64,000 nucleotides of DNA from Arenicellaceae bacterium (GCA_029246505.1 JAQWNC010000015.1:83662-147661), one strand, 5' to 3'. Shown: positions 27,003-38,161, counted from the first letter of the stretch. Notes: generated from the letters alone by a model not told the origin. Numbers and translations: made by a program.

Positions 27003-29696
27003 CTAATCCGCGATAACACTACCGAGCCAACGCTCAACCTTTTCCTTCGGCATATTCTTACGCCTTGCATAATCTTCAATTTGATCGTCCTGTAATCTGG
27101 TCACTGCAAAATACCGACTGTCCGGATGAGAAAAATACCAACCACTGACCGCCGCAGTCGGCAGCATCGCAAAACTCTCAGTAATCGTGATACCCGCATT
27201 TTGATCTGGCTGTAGAAGCTTCCATAAGGTAGCTTTTTCAGTATGGTCTGGGCAGGCCGGATAACCTGGCGCAGGCCTAATACCTATATAACGCTCCTTA
27301 ATAATATCTTCATTTTGCAATTCTTCTTCGACAGCGTAAGCCCAATATTCCTTACGTACTTTCTCGTGCAAAAGTTCGGCGAACGCCTCAGCTAATCGAT
27401 CAGCCAGAGCCTTTAACATTATCGACTGATAGTCATCGTGGTTAGCCTCAAATTCTGCCAACTTCGACTCAATATCTCCACCAGTTGCGCAGGCAAAGGC
27501 GCCAATATAATCTAACTTACCGGCCTCTTTAGGCGCAATATAGTCTGACAAACAATAATTAAACTGATTTCCTTTTTTCTGGTCTTGCTGGCGTAAATGA
27601 TGAAGCATTGTAAGCGTTTCGTTACGGCTATCATCGCTGTAAAGTTCAATATCATCATCGATACTATTGGCAGGATAAAATCCGATCACTGCGTTAGCCG
27701 TTAACCATTTCTCATCAATAATTTTGTCGAGCATATGCATAGCATCTACATGTAATTTTCGTGCCTCTTCACCAACGACCGCATCATTAAGAATGCGCGG
27801 GTACTTCCCCGCAAGCTCCCAGGCTATAAAAAATGGCGTCCAATCGATAAGGTCCCGTAGCTCTTCCAGTGGATAGTCCTCAAAAACCTGAAGGCCCAAT
27901 TTTTTAGGTTTGGGGGGTTGGTAGTTTTCCCAATCAATATCTAGCTTATTATCACGCGCTGCAACAAGCGAAATAGATTTTCTTACGTTTGCAGTACTGG
28001 CACGGCGTTGCCGCACGTGCTCGTATTCATCCCGAATAGCAGCAACGTAAGCGCCCTTAGTGTCGGGTATCAGTAATTTCTGTGCTACGCCTACTGCCCG
28101 CGATGCGTCGGTAACATGAATAACCTGGTCATTCTGATAATTAGGCTCTATCTTAAGGGCAGTGTGTAGCCGAGAGGTGGTCGCACCCCCGATCATCAAT
28201 GGAAGTTTAAATTTCTGACGCTGCATTTCCTTTGCCACGTGTACCATTTCATCAAGTGAGGGAGTTATAAGCCCCGAAAGGCCAATAATATCGCATTCCT
28301 TTTCTTTCGCAGTTATCAAAATCTTTTCTGCCGACACCATCACGCCAAGATCAATAACCTCAAAGTTATTACACTGCAAAACGACACTGACAATATTCTT
28401 GCCTATATCATGCACATCACCTTTTACCGTGGCCATAAGAATTTTACCGTTAGACCGTTTTTCTCCATCTTGTTTGTCACCCTCAATAAAAGGCAACAGC
28501 CATGCAACAGATTTTTTCATTACTCGTGCGGACTTGACCACTTGAGGTAGAAACATTTTGCCAGCGCCAAATAAATCACCAACAACGTTCATACCGTCCA
28601 TCAGTGGACCTTCGATCACCTGAATAGGACGATCAATGGTAAGCCTAGCCTGTTCAGTATCCTCTTCGATAAAATCGGCTATACCTTTTACTAAAGAGTG
28701 AGAAAGCCGTTTTTCCACTGCCCAACTACGCCATTCCAAGTCTCTGGTCTTATCAACCTTCACGCCATCGCTTCGATAATCACCTGCTATTGCTAACAGC
28801 TCCTCGGTAGCGCCCGAATGGGTATTGAGAATAACCGCCTCAACTTTTGCACGAAGCTCTTCTGGTAAGTCATCATATACCGCAAGCTGACCGGCATTTA
28901 CAATACCCATATCCATGCCCGCCTGAATAGCGTAGTACAAAAATACAGAATGGATTGCCTCGCGCAGCGTGTCATTACCACGAAACGAAAAGCTTACATT
29001 AGATACACCGCCGGAAACCTTGACGTATGGAAGCCGTTGCTTTATTTCACGCGTAGCCTCAATAAAATCAACAGCATAATTATTATGCTCATCAATTCCT
29101 GTCGCGACGGCAAAGATATTGGGATCAAAAATTATATCTTCGGGAGCAAACCCTACGCGCTCTACAAGTATCTTATACGCTCGTTCACAAATCTCGACCT
29201 TACGTTCCTTGGTGTCCGCTTGACCCACTTCGTCAAATGCCATCACAACAACAGCTGCACCATAACGCATGATCAGTTTAGCTTGCTTAATGAAAGGCTC
29301 TTCACCCTCCTTAAGCGAAATAGAATTTACGATACCCTTGCCTTGTAAGCATTTAAGCCCCGCCTCAATCACCTCCCACTTAGAAGAATCCACCATCACT
29401 GGTACTCTAGCGATATCAGGCTCAGCTGCCATTAAATTTAAAAAAGTCACCATCACTGCTTTTGAGTCGATTAGGCCTTCGTCCATATTAACGTCAATAA
29501 TTTGCGCGCCACTCTCAACCTGATCACGCGCCACCTCCAGAGCGGCGTCGTAATCACCTTCCTTGATTAACCTTCTGAATTTTGCAGACCCGGTAATGTT
29601 GGTACGTTCGCCCACATTAACGAACAGACTCTGGTCTCCAATCCGAAATGGCTCCAAACCTGAGAGTCTCATCTCTTTTACAATGGTCTTACTCAT
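27003..29696 (-). CDS. metH: Methionine synthase, methyl-THF/cobalamin/activation part (split MetH)
   Basis: This 897-residue protein carries the last three modules of cobalamin-dependent methionine synthase. The pterin-binding domain opens [14 protein letters not shown] (about 25-40). The cobalamin domain has [11 protein letters not shown] with the axial histidine (about 430). The AdoMet-dependent reactivation domain includes [15 protein letters not shown] (about 825). The homocysteine domain is a separate gene directly upstream, overlapping by four bases (ATGA, 29693-29696). The two proteins together match one full MetH. It is the last gene of the ahcY-metF-metH unit. Confidence 0.96.
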   Translation of the reverse strand: MSKTIVKEMRLSGLEPFRIGDQSLFVNVGERTNITGSAKFRRLIKEGDYDAALEVARDQVESGAQIIDVNMDEGLIDSKAVMVTFLNLMAAEPDIARVPVMVDSSKWEVIEAGLKCLQGKGIVNSISLKEGEEPFIKQAKLIMRYGAAVVVMAFDEVGQADTKERKVEICERAYKILVERVGFAPEDIIFDPNIFAVATGIDEHNNYAVDFIEATREIKQRLPYVKVSGGVSNVSFSFRGNDTLREAIHSVFLYYAIQAGMDMGIVNAGQLAVYDDLPEELRAKVEAVILNTHSGATEELLAIAGDYRSDGVKVDKTRDLEWRSWAVEKRLSHSLVKGIADFIEEDTEQARLTIDRPIQVIEGPLMDGMNVVGDLFGAGKMFLPQVVKSARVMKKSVAWLLPFIEGDKQDGEKRSNGKILMATVKGDVHDIGKNIVSVVLQCNNFEVIDLGVMVSAEKILITAKEKECDIIGLSGLITPSLDEMVHVAKEMQRQKFKLPLMIGGATTSRLHTALKIEPNYQNDQVIHVTDASRAVGVAQKLLIPDTKGAYVAAIRDEYEHVRQRRASTANVRKSISLVAARDNKLDIDWENYQPPKPKKLGLQVFEDYPLEELRDLIDWTPFFIAWELAGKYPRILNDAVVGEEARKLHVDAMHMLDKIIDEKWLTANAVIGFYPANSIDDDIELYSDDSRNETLTMLHHLRQQDQKKGNQFNYCLSDYIAPKEAGKLDYIGAFACATGGDIESKLAEFEANHDDYQSIMLKALADRLAEAFAELLHEKVRKEYWAYAVEEELQNEDIIKERYIGIRPAPGYPACPDHTEKATLWKLLQPDQNAGITITESFAMLPTAAVSGWYFSHPDSRYFAVTRLQDDQIEDYARRKNMPKEKVERWLGSVIAD

Positions 29697-30736
29697 TTAA
29701 GCCCTTCAACCAAAAGCACCTCGCGCGGTGGGATATTTGCTACTGCATTTGCGATCGCTTCAATATGACCAGGGGTAGATCCACAGCAGCCACCCACAAT
29801 ATTCACAAAACCACTACTTGCCCATTCCTTGATATTTTCAGCCATTTCATCGGGAGTCATGTCGTACTCGCCTATTTCATTTGGCATACCCGCATTAGGG
29901 TGTGCAGAAACAGCGGTTCTTGAAATTCTTGATAACTCTTGAACGTATTGGCGCAAATCTTCAGGTCCGAGGGCACAATTTAAACCAATACTTAGAGGGT
30001 TTGCATGCTGCAAACTATTATAAAAGGCCTCTGTTACTTGCCCACTTAACGTTCTGCCACTCTGATCGGTAATTGTGCCAGAAATCATGATGGGTAGTTC
30101 TACATCGCGATCATCGAAATACTGCTTGGTAGCAAATACTGCCGCTTTCGCGTTTAGTGTATCGAAAACTGTTTCTATTAAAATAATATCAGCACCTCCG
30201 TCGATCAAACCCCGGAGTGCAACGCCATAATCCTCAACCAATTGGTCAAAAGTAGTAGCCCTCGCGCCTGGATCATTAACATCTACCGACACGGATGCAG
30301 TTTTTTGATTCGGCCCCAATACGCCGGCAACGAACCGGGGGTTTTTTTGTGTACTAAAGTCATCGGCGGCCACTCTGGCTAACTTGGCGGCCTCTTGGTT
30401 TATCTCATAGGCAAATTCGGATAACTCATAACGTCCCAAATCACTGGGCGTAGAATTAAAACTATTGGTTTCTATTATGTCAGCACCGGCTTCGAGATAG
30501 TCCTGATGAATACCTAAGATGATCTCGGGCTGTGTAAGTACCAGCAAATCATTCATGCCTCTTAACAATATATGCCAATCTTTGAAACGATCACCACGAT
30601 AGTCTTGTTCTTCGAGTTTTTTGTTTTGGATCATGGTCCCCACTGCACCGTCGAGCACGAGGATTTTGCGGGCTAATGCAGCTCGTAATAGCGCAGTACG
30701 ATTTATTCTACTAACCTTTTCCTCTGTTGCAGACAA
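29693..30736 (-). CDS. metH: Methionine synthase, homocysteine-binding part (split MetH)
   Basis: A 347-residue homocysteine S-methyltransferase domain. The zinc-binding cysteines are visible in [11 protein letters not shown] and [10 protein letters not shown], and the barrel start [11 protein letters not shown] and [12 protein letters not shown] are characteristic. In E. coli this is the first third of a single MetH chain. Separate genes for it and the rest are known in some gammaproteobacteria such as xanthomonads. It follows metF by 11 bases and overlaps the second half by four, so stoichiometric synthesis is likely. Confidence 0.94.
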   Translation of the reverse strand: MSATEEKVSRINRTALLRAALARKILVLDGAVGTMIQNKKLEEQDYRGDRFKDWHILLRGMNDLLVLTQPEIILGIHQDYLEAGADIIETNSFNSTPSDLGRYELSEFAYEINQEAAKLARVAADDFSTQKNPRFVAGVLGPNQKTASVSVDVNDPGARATTFDQLVEDYGVALRGLIDGGADIILIETVFDTLNAKAAVFATKQYFDDRDVELPIMISGTITDQSGRTLSGQVTEAFYNSLQHANPLSIGLNCALGPEDLRQYVQELSRISRTAVSAHPNAGMPNEIGEYDMTPDEMAENIKEWASSGFVNIVGGCCGSTPGHIEAIANAVANIPPREVLLVEGLK

Positions 30737-30747
30737 GTAAACAGCCT

Positions 30748-31641
30748 CTAAGCCAGCTCGAGACGTTTACAAATTTCAATCGTTGGGTTTGCTTTATTAA
30801 GAGTGTAAAAATGAATTCCTGGCGCGCCGCCCTCCAGCAAACAATCACACAATGTCGTAATCACCTCAGCGCCAAAATCCTTCAATGCGTCCGCATCATG
30901 CTGATATTGCTGAAGGCGGCTTCGTAGCCAGCGAGGAATTTCAGCACCGCAAATATCTGAAAAGCGAGCAAGTTGAACAAAATTTGTAATCGGCATTATA
31001 CCCGGCACGATTGGCACTTTTATATTTGCCTGGATGGCACTATCGACAAGCGCGAAATATGCATCTGCATTGAAGAAATACTGCGTAATCGCCGAATGTG
31101 CACCGGCTTCAACTTTACGTTTAAAATTCAGCAGGTCCGTCACGGGATCTGCGGATTCGGGATGATATTCCGGATAAGCTGCAACCTCGATCAAAAACTG
31201 ATCGCCAGTCTCAGCTCGAATAAATGTTACTAACTCATTTGCATACGCAAAATCGCCTAATTCGACCATACCCGATGGCCGGTCACCACGCAATGCCACC
31301 AAGCGCTTGACTCCGATATCACTGTATTTTCTGAGCAGCTCACGAATACTATCCTTGGAAGCACCGATACAAGATATGTGTGGCGCAGCATCGCCCCCCG
31401 AGTTAATAATGCTTTTAACCGCGTCAAATGTTCCTTCACGCGTACCACCTCCCGCACCAAATGTCACCGAATAGAAAGAAGGTGCTAAAGCATCCAGTTC
31501 ACCACGCACCTTATTTAGGTTTGTAACTCCCCGCTCTGTTTTTGGCGGGAAAAACTCAAAGCTTATTTCGGGCTTATTTGTCAACTCACGACTCGTATGT
31601 GGGGATATACCAACCAAAAAATGACTGCAAGGGGTCGCCAT
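30748..31641 (-). CDS. metF: 5,10-methylenetetrahydrofolate reductase
   Basis: MetF reduces methylene-THF to methyl-THF with FAD, supplying the methyl group to MetH encoded next. Motifs are [26 protein letters not shown], a [11 protein letters not shown] flavin/folate region and PGIMPITN. Length is 297; the first ~20 residues ([20 protein letters not shown]) are not typical, so a start nearer to the KPEISFEFF segment is possible, though no strong start codon is seen. It lies 25 bases after ahcY. Confidence 0.95.
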   Translation of the reverse strand: MATPCSHFLVGISPHTSRELTNKPEISFEFFPPKTERGVTNLNKVRGELDALAPSFYSVTFGAGGGTREGTFDAVKSIINSGGDAAPHISCIGASKDSIRELLRKYSDIGVKRLVALRGDRPSGMVELGDFAYANELVTFIRAETGDQFLIEVAAYPEYHPESADPVTDLLNFKRKVEAGAHSAITQYFFNADAYFALVDSAIQANIKVPIVPGIMPITNFVQLARFSDICGAEIPRWLRSRLQQYQHDADALKDFGAEVITTLCDCLLEGGAPGIHFYTLNKANPTIEICKRLELA

Positions 31642-31665
31642 CGACCCGCTGCAAGCCGCGCTAGT

Positions 31666-33087
31666 TTAATATCTATAAGGCTCAGGCTTATATGGGCCCC
31701 CTACTTTAACGTTAATGTAGTCTGCTTGCTCCTGCGTGAGTACAGTCAACTTTGCACCGATTTTCTCCAAGTGAAGTCTGGCAACTTTCTCATCGAGAAG
31801 CTTTGGTAAAACATAGACGTCATTATCATATTTGCCAGGATTATTAAAAATTTCCATTTGCGCTAATGTCTGATTAGTAAATGAATTAGACATTACAAAA
31901 CTTGGATGGCCCGTACCACAACCTAGATTCACTAAGCGGCCTTGGGCAAGTAAAATAATGCGCTTGCCATCCGGAAAAATCACATGGTCAACCTGATCTT
32001 TAATAGTCTCCCATTCGCAGTGCTCTAAGCCAGCCACATCAATTTCATTGTCAAAATGGCCAATATTACAAACGATTGCCTGATTCTTCATTTTCGCCAT
32101 ATGATCATGAGTAATAATGTTGAAATTACCCGTGGTAGTCACGAATATATCTGCTTCACTGACAACGTCATCCATTGTCACCACCTGGAAACCTTCCATC
32201 GCGGCCTGAAGGGCACATATAGGATCAATCTCGGTAATTTTTACAATAGCTCCCAGACTGGCTAATGACTGGGCTGAACCCTTACCAACATCACCATAAC
32301 CTGCAACAACAGCCACTTTGCCCGCTATCATTACGTCGGTAGCACGCTTTATTGCATCAACCAAAGATTCCCGGCAACCGTACAAATTATCGAACTTCGA
32401 CTTAGTAACTGAATCATTAACGTTGATTGCAGGGAACGGCAATTCTCCACGGTCGCGCATTTGGTATAACCGAGCCACGCCAGTAGTAGTTTCTTCAGTA
32501 ACTCCCTTAATCCCGGACAAACGTTTTGAATACCAACTACCGTCTTTCTCAAGCTGAGCTTTAATCGCCGCATAAAGATATGTTTCTTCTTCACTTTCAG
32601 GGTTATCAAGCACGCTAGGGTCTTTTTCTGCCTTACTTCCAAGAATAAGCAGCAATGTAGCGTCTCCACCATCGTCAAGAATCATATTTGGACCAGTGTC
32701 CCCCGCCCAGTCAAAGATGCGATGTGAGTAATCCCAGTACTCCTCTAGCGATTCGCCTTTATAGGCAAATACCGGAATGCCTTGAGCAGCGATTGCTGCC
32801 GCAGCATGGTCTTGGGTAGAAAAAATATTACAGGATGCCCAGCGAATTTTAGCACCCAAAGCCGCCAAAGTTTCAATCAATACGGCGGTTTGAATCGTCA
32901 TATGCAAAGAGCCTGTGATCTTTGCTCCTTTTAACGGCTGCTGGCTACGGAATTCTTCACGTGTAGCAATTAGGCCAGGCATTTCAGTTTCGGCAATAGC
33001 AATTTCCTTCCGGCCAAAACCAGCAAGATCAATATTCGCTACGTGATAATCAGTAAAATCAGAAGAGGGCGCTAGATTTACGCTCAT
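31666..33087 (-). CDS. ahcY: Adenosylhomocysteinase
   Basis: AhcY hydrolyses S-adenosylhomocysteine to adenosine and homocysteine, relieving inhibition of methyltransferases. NAD-binding [13 protein letters not shown], the substrate region [27 protein letters not shown] and the C-terminal [13 protein letters not shown] are all present; 473 residues is standard. It is the first gene behind the SAH riboswitch and heads a unit with metF and both metH halves, so homocysteine produced here can be remethylated by the co-expressed enzymes. Confidence 0.98.
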   Translation of the reverse strand: MSVNLAPSSDFTDYHVANIDLAGFGRKEIAIAETEMPGLIATREEFRSQQPLKGAKITGSLHMTIQTAVLIETLAALGAKIRWASCNIFSTQDHAAAAIAAQGIPVFAYKGESLEEYWDYSHRIFDWAGDTGPNMILDDGGDATLLLILGSKAEKDPSVLDNPESEEETYLYAAIKAQLEKDGSWYSKRLSGIKGVTEETTTGVARLYQMRDRGELPFPAINVNDSVTKSKFDNLYGCRESLVDAIKRATDVMIAGKVAVVAGYGDVGKGSAQSLASLGAIVKITEIDPICALQAAMEGFQVVTMDDVVSEADIFVTTTGNFNIITHDHMAKMKNQAIVCNIGHFDNEIDVAGLEHCEWETIKDQVDHVIFPDGKRIILLAQGRLVNLGCGTGHPSFVMSNSFTNQTLAQMEIFNNPGKYDNDVYVLPKLLDEKVARLHLEKIGAKLTVLTQEQADYINVKVGGPYKPEPYRY

Positions 33088-33112
33088 TTTTCAGCTCCAG
33101 TCGATGAAAAAC

Positions 33113-33239
33113 GAGCACCGTTCGAGTCCGCAATATTACGCGGGCGAAATTTCGTTACTTGAGCCTGAGACCCTCTACTATTGGTATTACTTTTAAAAGT
33201 AACTAAATAATAGCGTGAATCTTGCAGCGCTCCTCAAGT
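33113..33239 (-). promoter_or_regulatory. SAH riboswitch
   Basis: On the minus strand the ahcY leader contains the three conserved blocks of the SAH riboswitch in order: GAGGAGCGCTGC (from about 33235), CAGGCTCAAG (about 33168-33159) and GAACGGTGCTC (about 33123-33113). ACTTGAG (33239-33233) and CTCAAGT (33163-33157) form the P1 helix, and GAGC/GCTC allows the pseudoknot. The last block ends about 25 bases before the ahcY start. Known members bind SAH, discriminate against SAM and turn expression on, so high SAH should induce ahcY and the genes behind it. Confidence 0.93.
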
Positions 33240-33253
33240 CGTTGTCGGGCGGG

Positions 33254-33282
33254 ATTATACGTATTGATGAAGCGTATTACCA
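33254..33282 (-). promoter_or_regulatory. Promoter of the riboswitch-ahcY unit
   Basis: TATAAT on the minus strand (33259-33254) lies 14 bases before the first riboswitch helix, which would place the transcript start just in front of the aptamer. The -35 region at 17-base spacing (TGGTAA) is weak. Confidence 0.65.
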
Positions 33283-33372
33283 GCACCTATACAGCGCTAA
33301 TTTTAAAATCTGATTTTTACTCGACCAGATTATTAACCTGATACTTTTAGAATCAACTACTTGCTTGGGATT

Positions 33373-33858
33373 CTATTTACTGCCGGTAAATGTTCCTGCC
33401 TCACCTCCAGAGAACGGCGAATATTCTGGAAACCTAGTGTCGTCGGTACATAGATAATCTGCAATGACATCACCATTCGTATCGGTTGCGGCAACGCTGC
33501 CCGTATACGTAGCAACGCCATCACAACTTAGCGTTCCCCGAGTAAATAAAGAGTCAGCGGAGACGCTAAACCGACCGTCAACGATTGGCCCCGCAGCCTG
33601 AAAACCCTCATCGACTATCGTTACTGTATTTCCCACAGAATTCACATCCAGCCTAAACGGTGTTGTTTCTATTTCACTCACGGTTATTCCAGACACGCTA
33701 TATGTAACCGTTTTTGTTTGAGAGCCAGTAAATGTTCCCGCTATCGGATTCGATTCTGGCTGCTCGCCTCCCCCTCCAGAGGAACTATCTCCAGTGCCAC
33801 CGCATGCCGTCAGCAAAATAGAGACTAAACTCAGAATTCCTATAAACCTTCTTTGCAT
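33373..33858 (-). CDS. Putative lipoprotein, unknown function
   Basis: This 161-residue protein has a lipoprotein signal with lipobox L-T-A-C (about residue 19), followed by a Gly/Ser-rich linker (GGTGDSSSGGGGEQ) and a beta-rich domain. AGTFTG occurs near both ends of the mature part (residues about 41 and 155), suggesting an internal repeat or a closed beta structure. Two cysteines (CDG, YLC) may pair. I do not recognise a family. It shares the strand of metK and ahcY but has its own gap on each side. Confidence 0.7.
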   Translation of the reverse strand: MQRRFIGILSLVSILLTACGGTGDSSSGGGGEQPESNPIAGTFTGSQTKTVTYSVSGITVSEIETTPFRLDVNSVGNTVTIVDEGFQAAGPIVDGRFSVSADSLFTRGTLSCDGVATYTGSVAATDTNGDVIADYLCTDDTRFPEYSPFSGGEAGTFTGSK

Positions 33859-33892
33859 ATTTAAAGCTCGAAAATTAATTTAAGTTAAATAC

Positions 33893-34366
33893 TCAAGTAA
33901 TTTGAGTCTCCTTAGCCAGGTGCTCAATCAGCTTTGTTAGTGCTCGATCAACAACCTGCAGCTCCTCACCACCCAACACCTTTAGTAAATCACGCTGAGC
34001 AGCTACTCGGTGTGGGAGTATTTCTTTATACACATCCATTCCATGGTTTGTAATATTATAAAATATACTGCGCGCATCATCTGGGTGCTCTTCACGCACA
34101 GCATACCCGCGGTTATGTAAACTACGCAAGCCTCGACTAACTTGCGCCTTATCATGCATAGTCAAGCCCACCATGTCTGATACGGTGGAAGGAGCATGTA
34201 CCGCCAGTTGGCCCAAAAGCCACCATTCGATAAGCGAGAGGTCAAACCGTCCAGCCAAATAGCGTGTGACCCTACGACCCGACAATAAGTACAGAACGCG
34301 AATTTTATACGTCAGAAAATCTTCTATTGGAGCGTCTTCGGGCAGTAACTGAAGGTCGTCACTCAT
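33893..34366 (-). CDS. MarR family transcriptional regulator
   Basis: The 157-residue protein has a central winged helix: LSLIEWWLLGQLAV, TVSDMVGLTMHDKAQVSRGLRSLHNRGYAVREEHPDDARS. The wing residues D-D-A-R-S are the usual MarR DNA-contact motif. Flanking helices would form the dimer interface. Its ligand and targets are unknown. It lies about 80 bases behind metK on the same strand. Confidence 0.9.
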   Translation of the reverse strand: MSDDLQLLPEDAPIEDFLTYKIRVLYLLSGRRVTRYLAGRFDLSLIEWWLLGQLAVHAPSTVSDMVGLTMHDKAQVSRGLRSLHNRGYAVREEHPDDARSIFYNITNHGMDVYKEILPHRVAAQRDLLKVLGGEELQVVDRALTKLIEHLAKETQIT

Positions 34367-34447
34367 TCACGTGTCTCTAAGTTAGATTAACTTTCATACT
34401 AGTATATGTTGAAACCGAACTGATATTTACAACCAATATTTCATAAT

Positions 34448-35620
34448 CTAGGATGCATGCGCAGCGTCACGCAATGCTTCAGCTTTGTCAGTTCGCTCCC
34501 AGGTAAACTCAGATTCGGTTCGGCCAAAATGCCCATAAGCCGCACTCTTTCGATAAATTGGTCGTAACAAATCAAGCGTTTGAATAATTGCTTTTGGTCG
34601 TAAGTCGAAATGAGCATCGATCAATGCTTCAATTTTTTCTTCCGCAATAGTGCCTGTTCCAAAGGTATTAACCATTAAACTCACCGGGTCAGCTACACCA
34701 ATGGCGTAGGCTACCTGTACCTCACAGCGATCTGCTAAGCCAGCCGCAACAATATTCTTTGCAACATAACGACTGGCATACGCTGCAGAGCGATCCACCT
34801 TGGATGGGTCTTTACCTGAAAAAGCGCCGCCACCGTGGTGTGCCGCGCCGCCGTAAGTATCGACAATAATTTTTCTACCGGTTAAACCACAATCGCCAAC
34901 CGGACCTCCAATAACAAAACGACCGGTAGGATTAACCAAATAGCGGGTATCTTTAGTAACCAAATTAGTCGGTATTATTGGTTTAATGACCTCTTCGATG
35001 ATAGCTTCTTGCAGATTTTTATGAGAAATATCATCATCATGCTGCGTTGAGAGAACAACGGTATCTACTGAAACCGGCTTTCCATCCAAATAGCGCATCG
35101 TTACCTGAGACTTTGCATCGGGTCGTAGCCAGGTCAATGAACCCGATTTCCGAACATCTGCCTGTTGTTTAACCAGGCGATGCGAAAAAGTTATAGGTGC
35201 CGGCATTAATACATCCGTTTCGGTACACGCATAACCAAACATTAATCCCTGATCACCCGCACCTTGCTCAAGATCTAACCCTTCACCTTCGTTAACACCT
35301 TGAGCTATATCGGCAGATTGTTTATCAAGCGCAACAATAACTGCACAACTCGCATGGTCAAATCCCATTTCGGACGAGTCATAGCCAATTTCTTTGATCG
35401 TTTCACGGACGGCCTCAGTTACACCGTCCAAGCGCCCTTTGGTAGTAATCTCTCCAGATAGCACGACCATGCCGGTATTAACCATCGTTTCACAAGCTAC
35501 TCGTGACCCCGAGTCCTGCTCTAACAATAAATCAAGAACAGTATCGGAAATTTGATCGGCAACTTTATCGGGATGACCTTCTGAAACGGATTCAGAGGTA
35601 AAAAGGTAACTTCTACTCAT
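34448..35620 (-). CDS. metK: S-adenosylmethionine synthetase
   Basis: MetK makes AdoMet from methionine and ATP. Signatures are [20 protein letters not shown] (Mg/ATP), [12 protein letters not shown], the [15 protein letters not shown] loop and the C-terminal [14 protein letters not shown] 35620 gives the standard N terminus ([10 protein letters not shown]) with GAGG at proper spacing. A longer in-frame extension to 35692 has no family support and lies in the leader. The length of 390 is normal. Confidence 0.97.
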   Translation of the reverse strand: MSRSYLFTSESVSEGHPDKVADQISDTVLDLLLEQDSGSRVACETMVNTGMVVLSGEITTKGRLDGVTEAVRETIKEIGYDSSEMGFDHASCAVIVALDKQSADIAQGVNEGEGLDLEQGAGDQGLMFGYACTETDVLMPAPITFSHRLVKQQADVRKSGSLTWLRPDAKSQVTMRYLDGKPVSVDTVVLSTQHDDDISHKNLQEAIIEEVIKPIIPTNLVTKDTRYLVNPTGRFVIGGPVGDCGLTGRKIIVDTYGGAAHHGGGAFSGKDPSKVDRSAAYASRYVAKNIVAAGLADRCEVQVAYAIGVADPVSLMVNTFGTGTIAEEKIEALIDAHFDLRPKAIIQTLDLLRPIYRKSAAYGHFGRTESEFTWERTDKAEALRDAAHAS

Positions 35621-35797
35621 GGGATTCCTCAAGCCGGTACTGGCGTATATATTTGCTAGAACAGGAGTTCTCGTAGACTCATTTCCCGACATAAGCTAAT
35701 GTTAAAAAATGAGCGCTGTTGTATTTATATGCCCGAGCCTGGAAGGTTCTTGACAGAGACTTTCGCAACGCCCGTCAGGATAAGTGCGCGGATTATA
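35621..35797 (-). promoter_or_regulatory. metK promoter and long 5' leader
   Basis: TATAAT on the minus strand (35797-35792), with TGGAAA 17 bases upstream, predicts a leader of about 160 bases before metK. It contains GC-rich segments that could pair (CCTGACGGGCGTTGCG, CCTTCCAGG). I could not match it to a SAM riboswitch class, and no MetJ box (AGACGTCT repeats) is visible. The remaining 35798-35961 towards the DUF4870 gene shows nothing else. Confidence 0.4.
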
Positions 35798-35961
35798 TAG
35801 ACCAACACGCGTCCTTTCCAGTTCTTGTTATGAATCTATGAGAAAATACTGTTTACGGAAATTATCATTCTGTCGATCAGTTCGGCATACTCACTAACAA
35901 GTAAGTATCCTGACAATATAAAAGTATTAGTACTGAAGCTCTCCAACCACTGCATGATTTA

Positions 35962-36573
35962 GTGCTTTTAACACGCTATACATTGGTGCGCATTTTGAAC
36001 CTGAATAAAAAAAGCTGGGCTTTTGGTGGCTTAGGTATTGGCCTAATACTCGTTAGCGTAGCTATGGTTCAAACCCTTCGATTTTTCTTATTTCGGCACC
36101 CTGCATCATCATTGACCGCCATAACCCTAATATGCGCTGGCTTAATGGTTGCACTCGGCGGAATGATTATATTGCTTCGACTGGACCGTCACGTAGTCCT
36201 TCAACCACCAGATAACCGAGAAAAAGACTCTCGATTCAAATTACTATGGTGTCACTTGTCCGCACTAACGGTGTGGGTAGGCTTACCCCTTGGAAACCTG
36301 ATATTTCCCTATTTAATCTGGGCTTTTGGCCGGCACGAATCGCCTAAACTAAACCAGGAAGGGCTCGAGTGCCTTAACTTTCAGCTTAGTTTAACACTTT
36401 ATATATTGCTTTCTGCGTTTATGTTTTACTTGTACATCGGCTTCTTGATGTTGGCGGGCTTATTTTTACTGCACCTGATATTCGCCCTATATGCTGCTTA
36501 TAAATCACTGCAAGGCAAAGCGTTTAAATATCCACTCACGATCCAAATCATCAAGCCGATAAATTCCAACTAA
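35962..36573 (+). CDS. DUF4870 membrane protein
   Basis: A 203-residue protein with four to five hydrophobic segments (about 20-37, 45-67, 93-115, 137-160, 163-185). The C-terminal half fits DUF4870: HLSALTVWVGLPLGNLIFPY, then LNFQLSLTLYILLS and FKYPLTIQIIKP. The family is of unknown function. The start is unsure; GTG 35962 and TTG codons shortly after are all possible. The extra N-terminal membrane pair is not part of the usual DUF4870. Confidence 0.75.
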   Translation: MLLTRYTLVRILNLNKKSWAFGGLGIGLILVSVAMVQTLRFFLFRHPASSLTAITLICAGLMVALGGMIILLRLDRHVVLQPPDNREKDSRFKLLWCHLSALTVWVGLPLGNLIFPYLIWAFGRHESPKLNQEGLECLNFQLSLTLYILLSAFMFYLYIGFLMLAGLFLLHLIFALYAAYKSLQGKAFKYPLTIQIIKPINSN

Positions 36574-36588
36574 ACTATATTAAAGTTC

Positions 36589-37860
36589 TTATACGATTGA
36601 CCCCAAGCTAATTTCTGCGGCATCAATCGTCTGTTTTATATCTTCATCAGTGTGCGCTTCAGAAATAAATCCAGCCTCAAAAGCAGATGGGGCCAAGTAC
36701 ACACCATTCTCCAACATAAGGTGAAAAAACTTCTTGAATCGTTCACCGTCACAACTCATAACCTCAGAAAACGTCTGTATCCGTGGCTTATCAGAAAAGA
36801 ATAAACCAAACATACCCCCAACGCTTTGAGCAAGCATCGGGATGTTTGCATCTTCAGCTACCCCCAATATACCTTCCGTTAGCGACTTCACTTTCAATTC
36901 CAATTCCTGATAAAACCCTTCACGCGAAACAAGTTCAATCGTTTTTAATCCCGCAGCCATAGCAATAGGGTTTCCTGACAATGTGCCGGCCTGATAAATT
37001 GGGCCATCCGGTGCTATACAAGACATGATCTCGTCACGACCACCAAATGCACCAACCGGCATGCCGCCACCAATTACTTTTCCAAACGCTGTCAAATCCG
37101 GACGTACCTCGTAAAGGCCTTGAGCCCCACCCAAGGCCACTCTAAATCCTGTCATCACCTCATCGAAGATCAAAACACCGCCATAATTAGTACAAACTTC
37201 ACGTAAGCCTGAAAGAAACCCAGGGTTAGGCGGAATAACATTCATATTGCCGGTTACAGGTTCTACAATTACAGCCGCAATCTGTTCGCCAATTTCATCG
37301 AACACATCTCGAACCTGTTCAATATCGTTATAGTTAAGCGTAATCGTATGTTCTGCTAACGAAGCCGGTACGCCTGGCGACGTTGGTACGCCCATAGTCA
37401 AAGCCCCTGAGCCAGCTTTTACTAACAGACTATCTGAGTGCCCGTGATAACAACCTTCAAACTTGACGATTTTATCTCGATTGGTAAATCCACGCGCTAG
37501 ACGTATAGCGCTCATAGTCGCTTCCGTTCCAGAGCTAACCATACGTACTCTATCGATCGAAGGTATGAGTTGGCATATTTTCTGTGCAAGCTGCGTTTCA
37601 ATTTCAGTTGGCGCGCCAAAACTTAATCCTTTACTAGCGACTTCTATTACAGCACCGATTACCTCAGGGTGCGCATGTCCCAAAATCATCGGACCCCAAC
37701 TGCCAACATAATCAATGTGTGGCTTTCCGTCGGCATCCCAAACTCGAGCGCCGAGCGCCCGATCAATAAACACTGGCTCTCCCCCTACACCATTAAACGC
37801 CCGAACCGGTGAATTTACACCGCCCGGAATATATTTTTTCGCTTGCTCAAATCTGCTCAC
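36589..37860 (-). CDS. hemL: Glutamate-1-semialdehyde 2,1-aminomutase
   Basis: HemL converts glutamate-1-semialdehyde to 5-aminolevulinate in the C5 heme pathway. The PLP lysine lies in [18 protein letters not shown] (about 265), [13 protein letters not shown] marks the N terminus and [13 protein letters not shown] the phosphate region. Length (423) is typical. A thiD remnant precedes it on the same strand, reproducing a thiD-thiE-hemL order with thiE missing. Confidence 0.97.
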   Translation of the reverse strand: MSRFEQAKKYIPGGVNSPVRAFNGVGGEPVFIDRALGARVWDADGKPHIDYVGSWGPMILGHAHPEVIGAVIEVASKGLSFGAPTEIETQLAQKICQLIPSIDRVRMVSSGTEATMSAIRLARGFTNRDKIVKFEGCYHGHSDSLLVKAGSGALTMGVPTSPGVPASLAEHTITLNYNDIEQVRDVFDEIGEQIAAVIVEPVTGNMNVIPPNPGFLSGLREVCTNYGGVLIFDEVMTGFRVALGGAQGLYEVRPDLTAFGKVIGGGMPVGAFGGRDEIMSCIAPDGPIYQAGTLSGNPIAMAAGLKTIELVSREGFYQELELKVKSLTEGILGVAEDANIPMLAQSVGGMFGLFFSDKPRIQTFSEVMSCDGERFKKFFHLMLENGVYLAPSAFEAGFISEAHTDEDIKQTIDAAEISLGSIV

Positions 37861-37961
37861 ATCGACTCCACTCTTGACTAAATGACAACGCTTTTTCGCG
37901 TATAGACTCTAAAACAACATTTTTCTCTCGAAGATCAGACGACACCTAACTTGACCTGATA

Positions 37962-38161
37962 TCAAATACACCACTGATGCGACACCAATTCAATGTCGAC
38001 GGTCTTAAAACCACTAACAAGATGCGTGCCTTAATCAGTGAGTACACTTATGGCAGTAACTGGTGCGCTCCCAGTGCACAGATAGTTTGGGCATCAGCCA
38101 TTATTCCAGCACCACCGGCAGGATCATGTCCGCCAATAACCAACACGTTATTAATACTCAT
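37962..38161 (-). pseudogene. thiD: Hydroxymethylpyrimidine kinase (thiD) N-terminal remnant
   Basis: From ATG 38161 the minus strand reads VLVIGGHDPAGGAGIMADAQ and TICALGAH, the ThiD N terminus with its substrate loop. A one-base shift then gives ISVLTD-stop-GTHLVSGFKTVDIELV, matching the next ThiD strand (VxDT-VSG). Homology ends at a TGA at 37962-37964. About 65 of some 250 codons remain, so the kinase is lost here. Confidence 0.85.
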
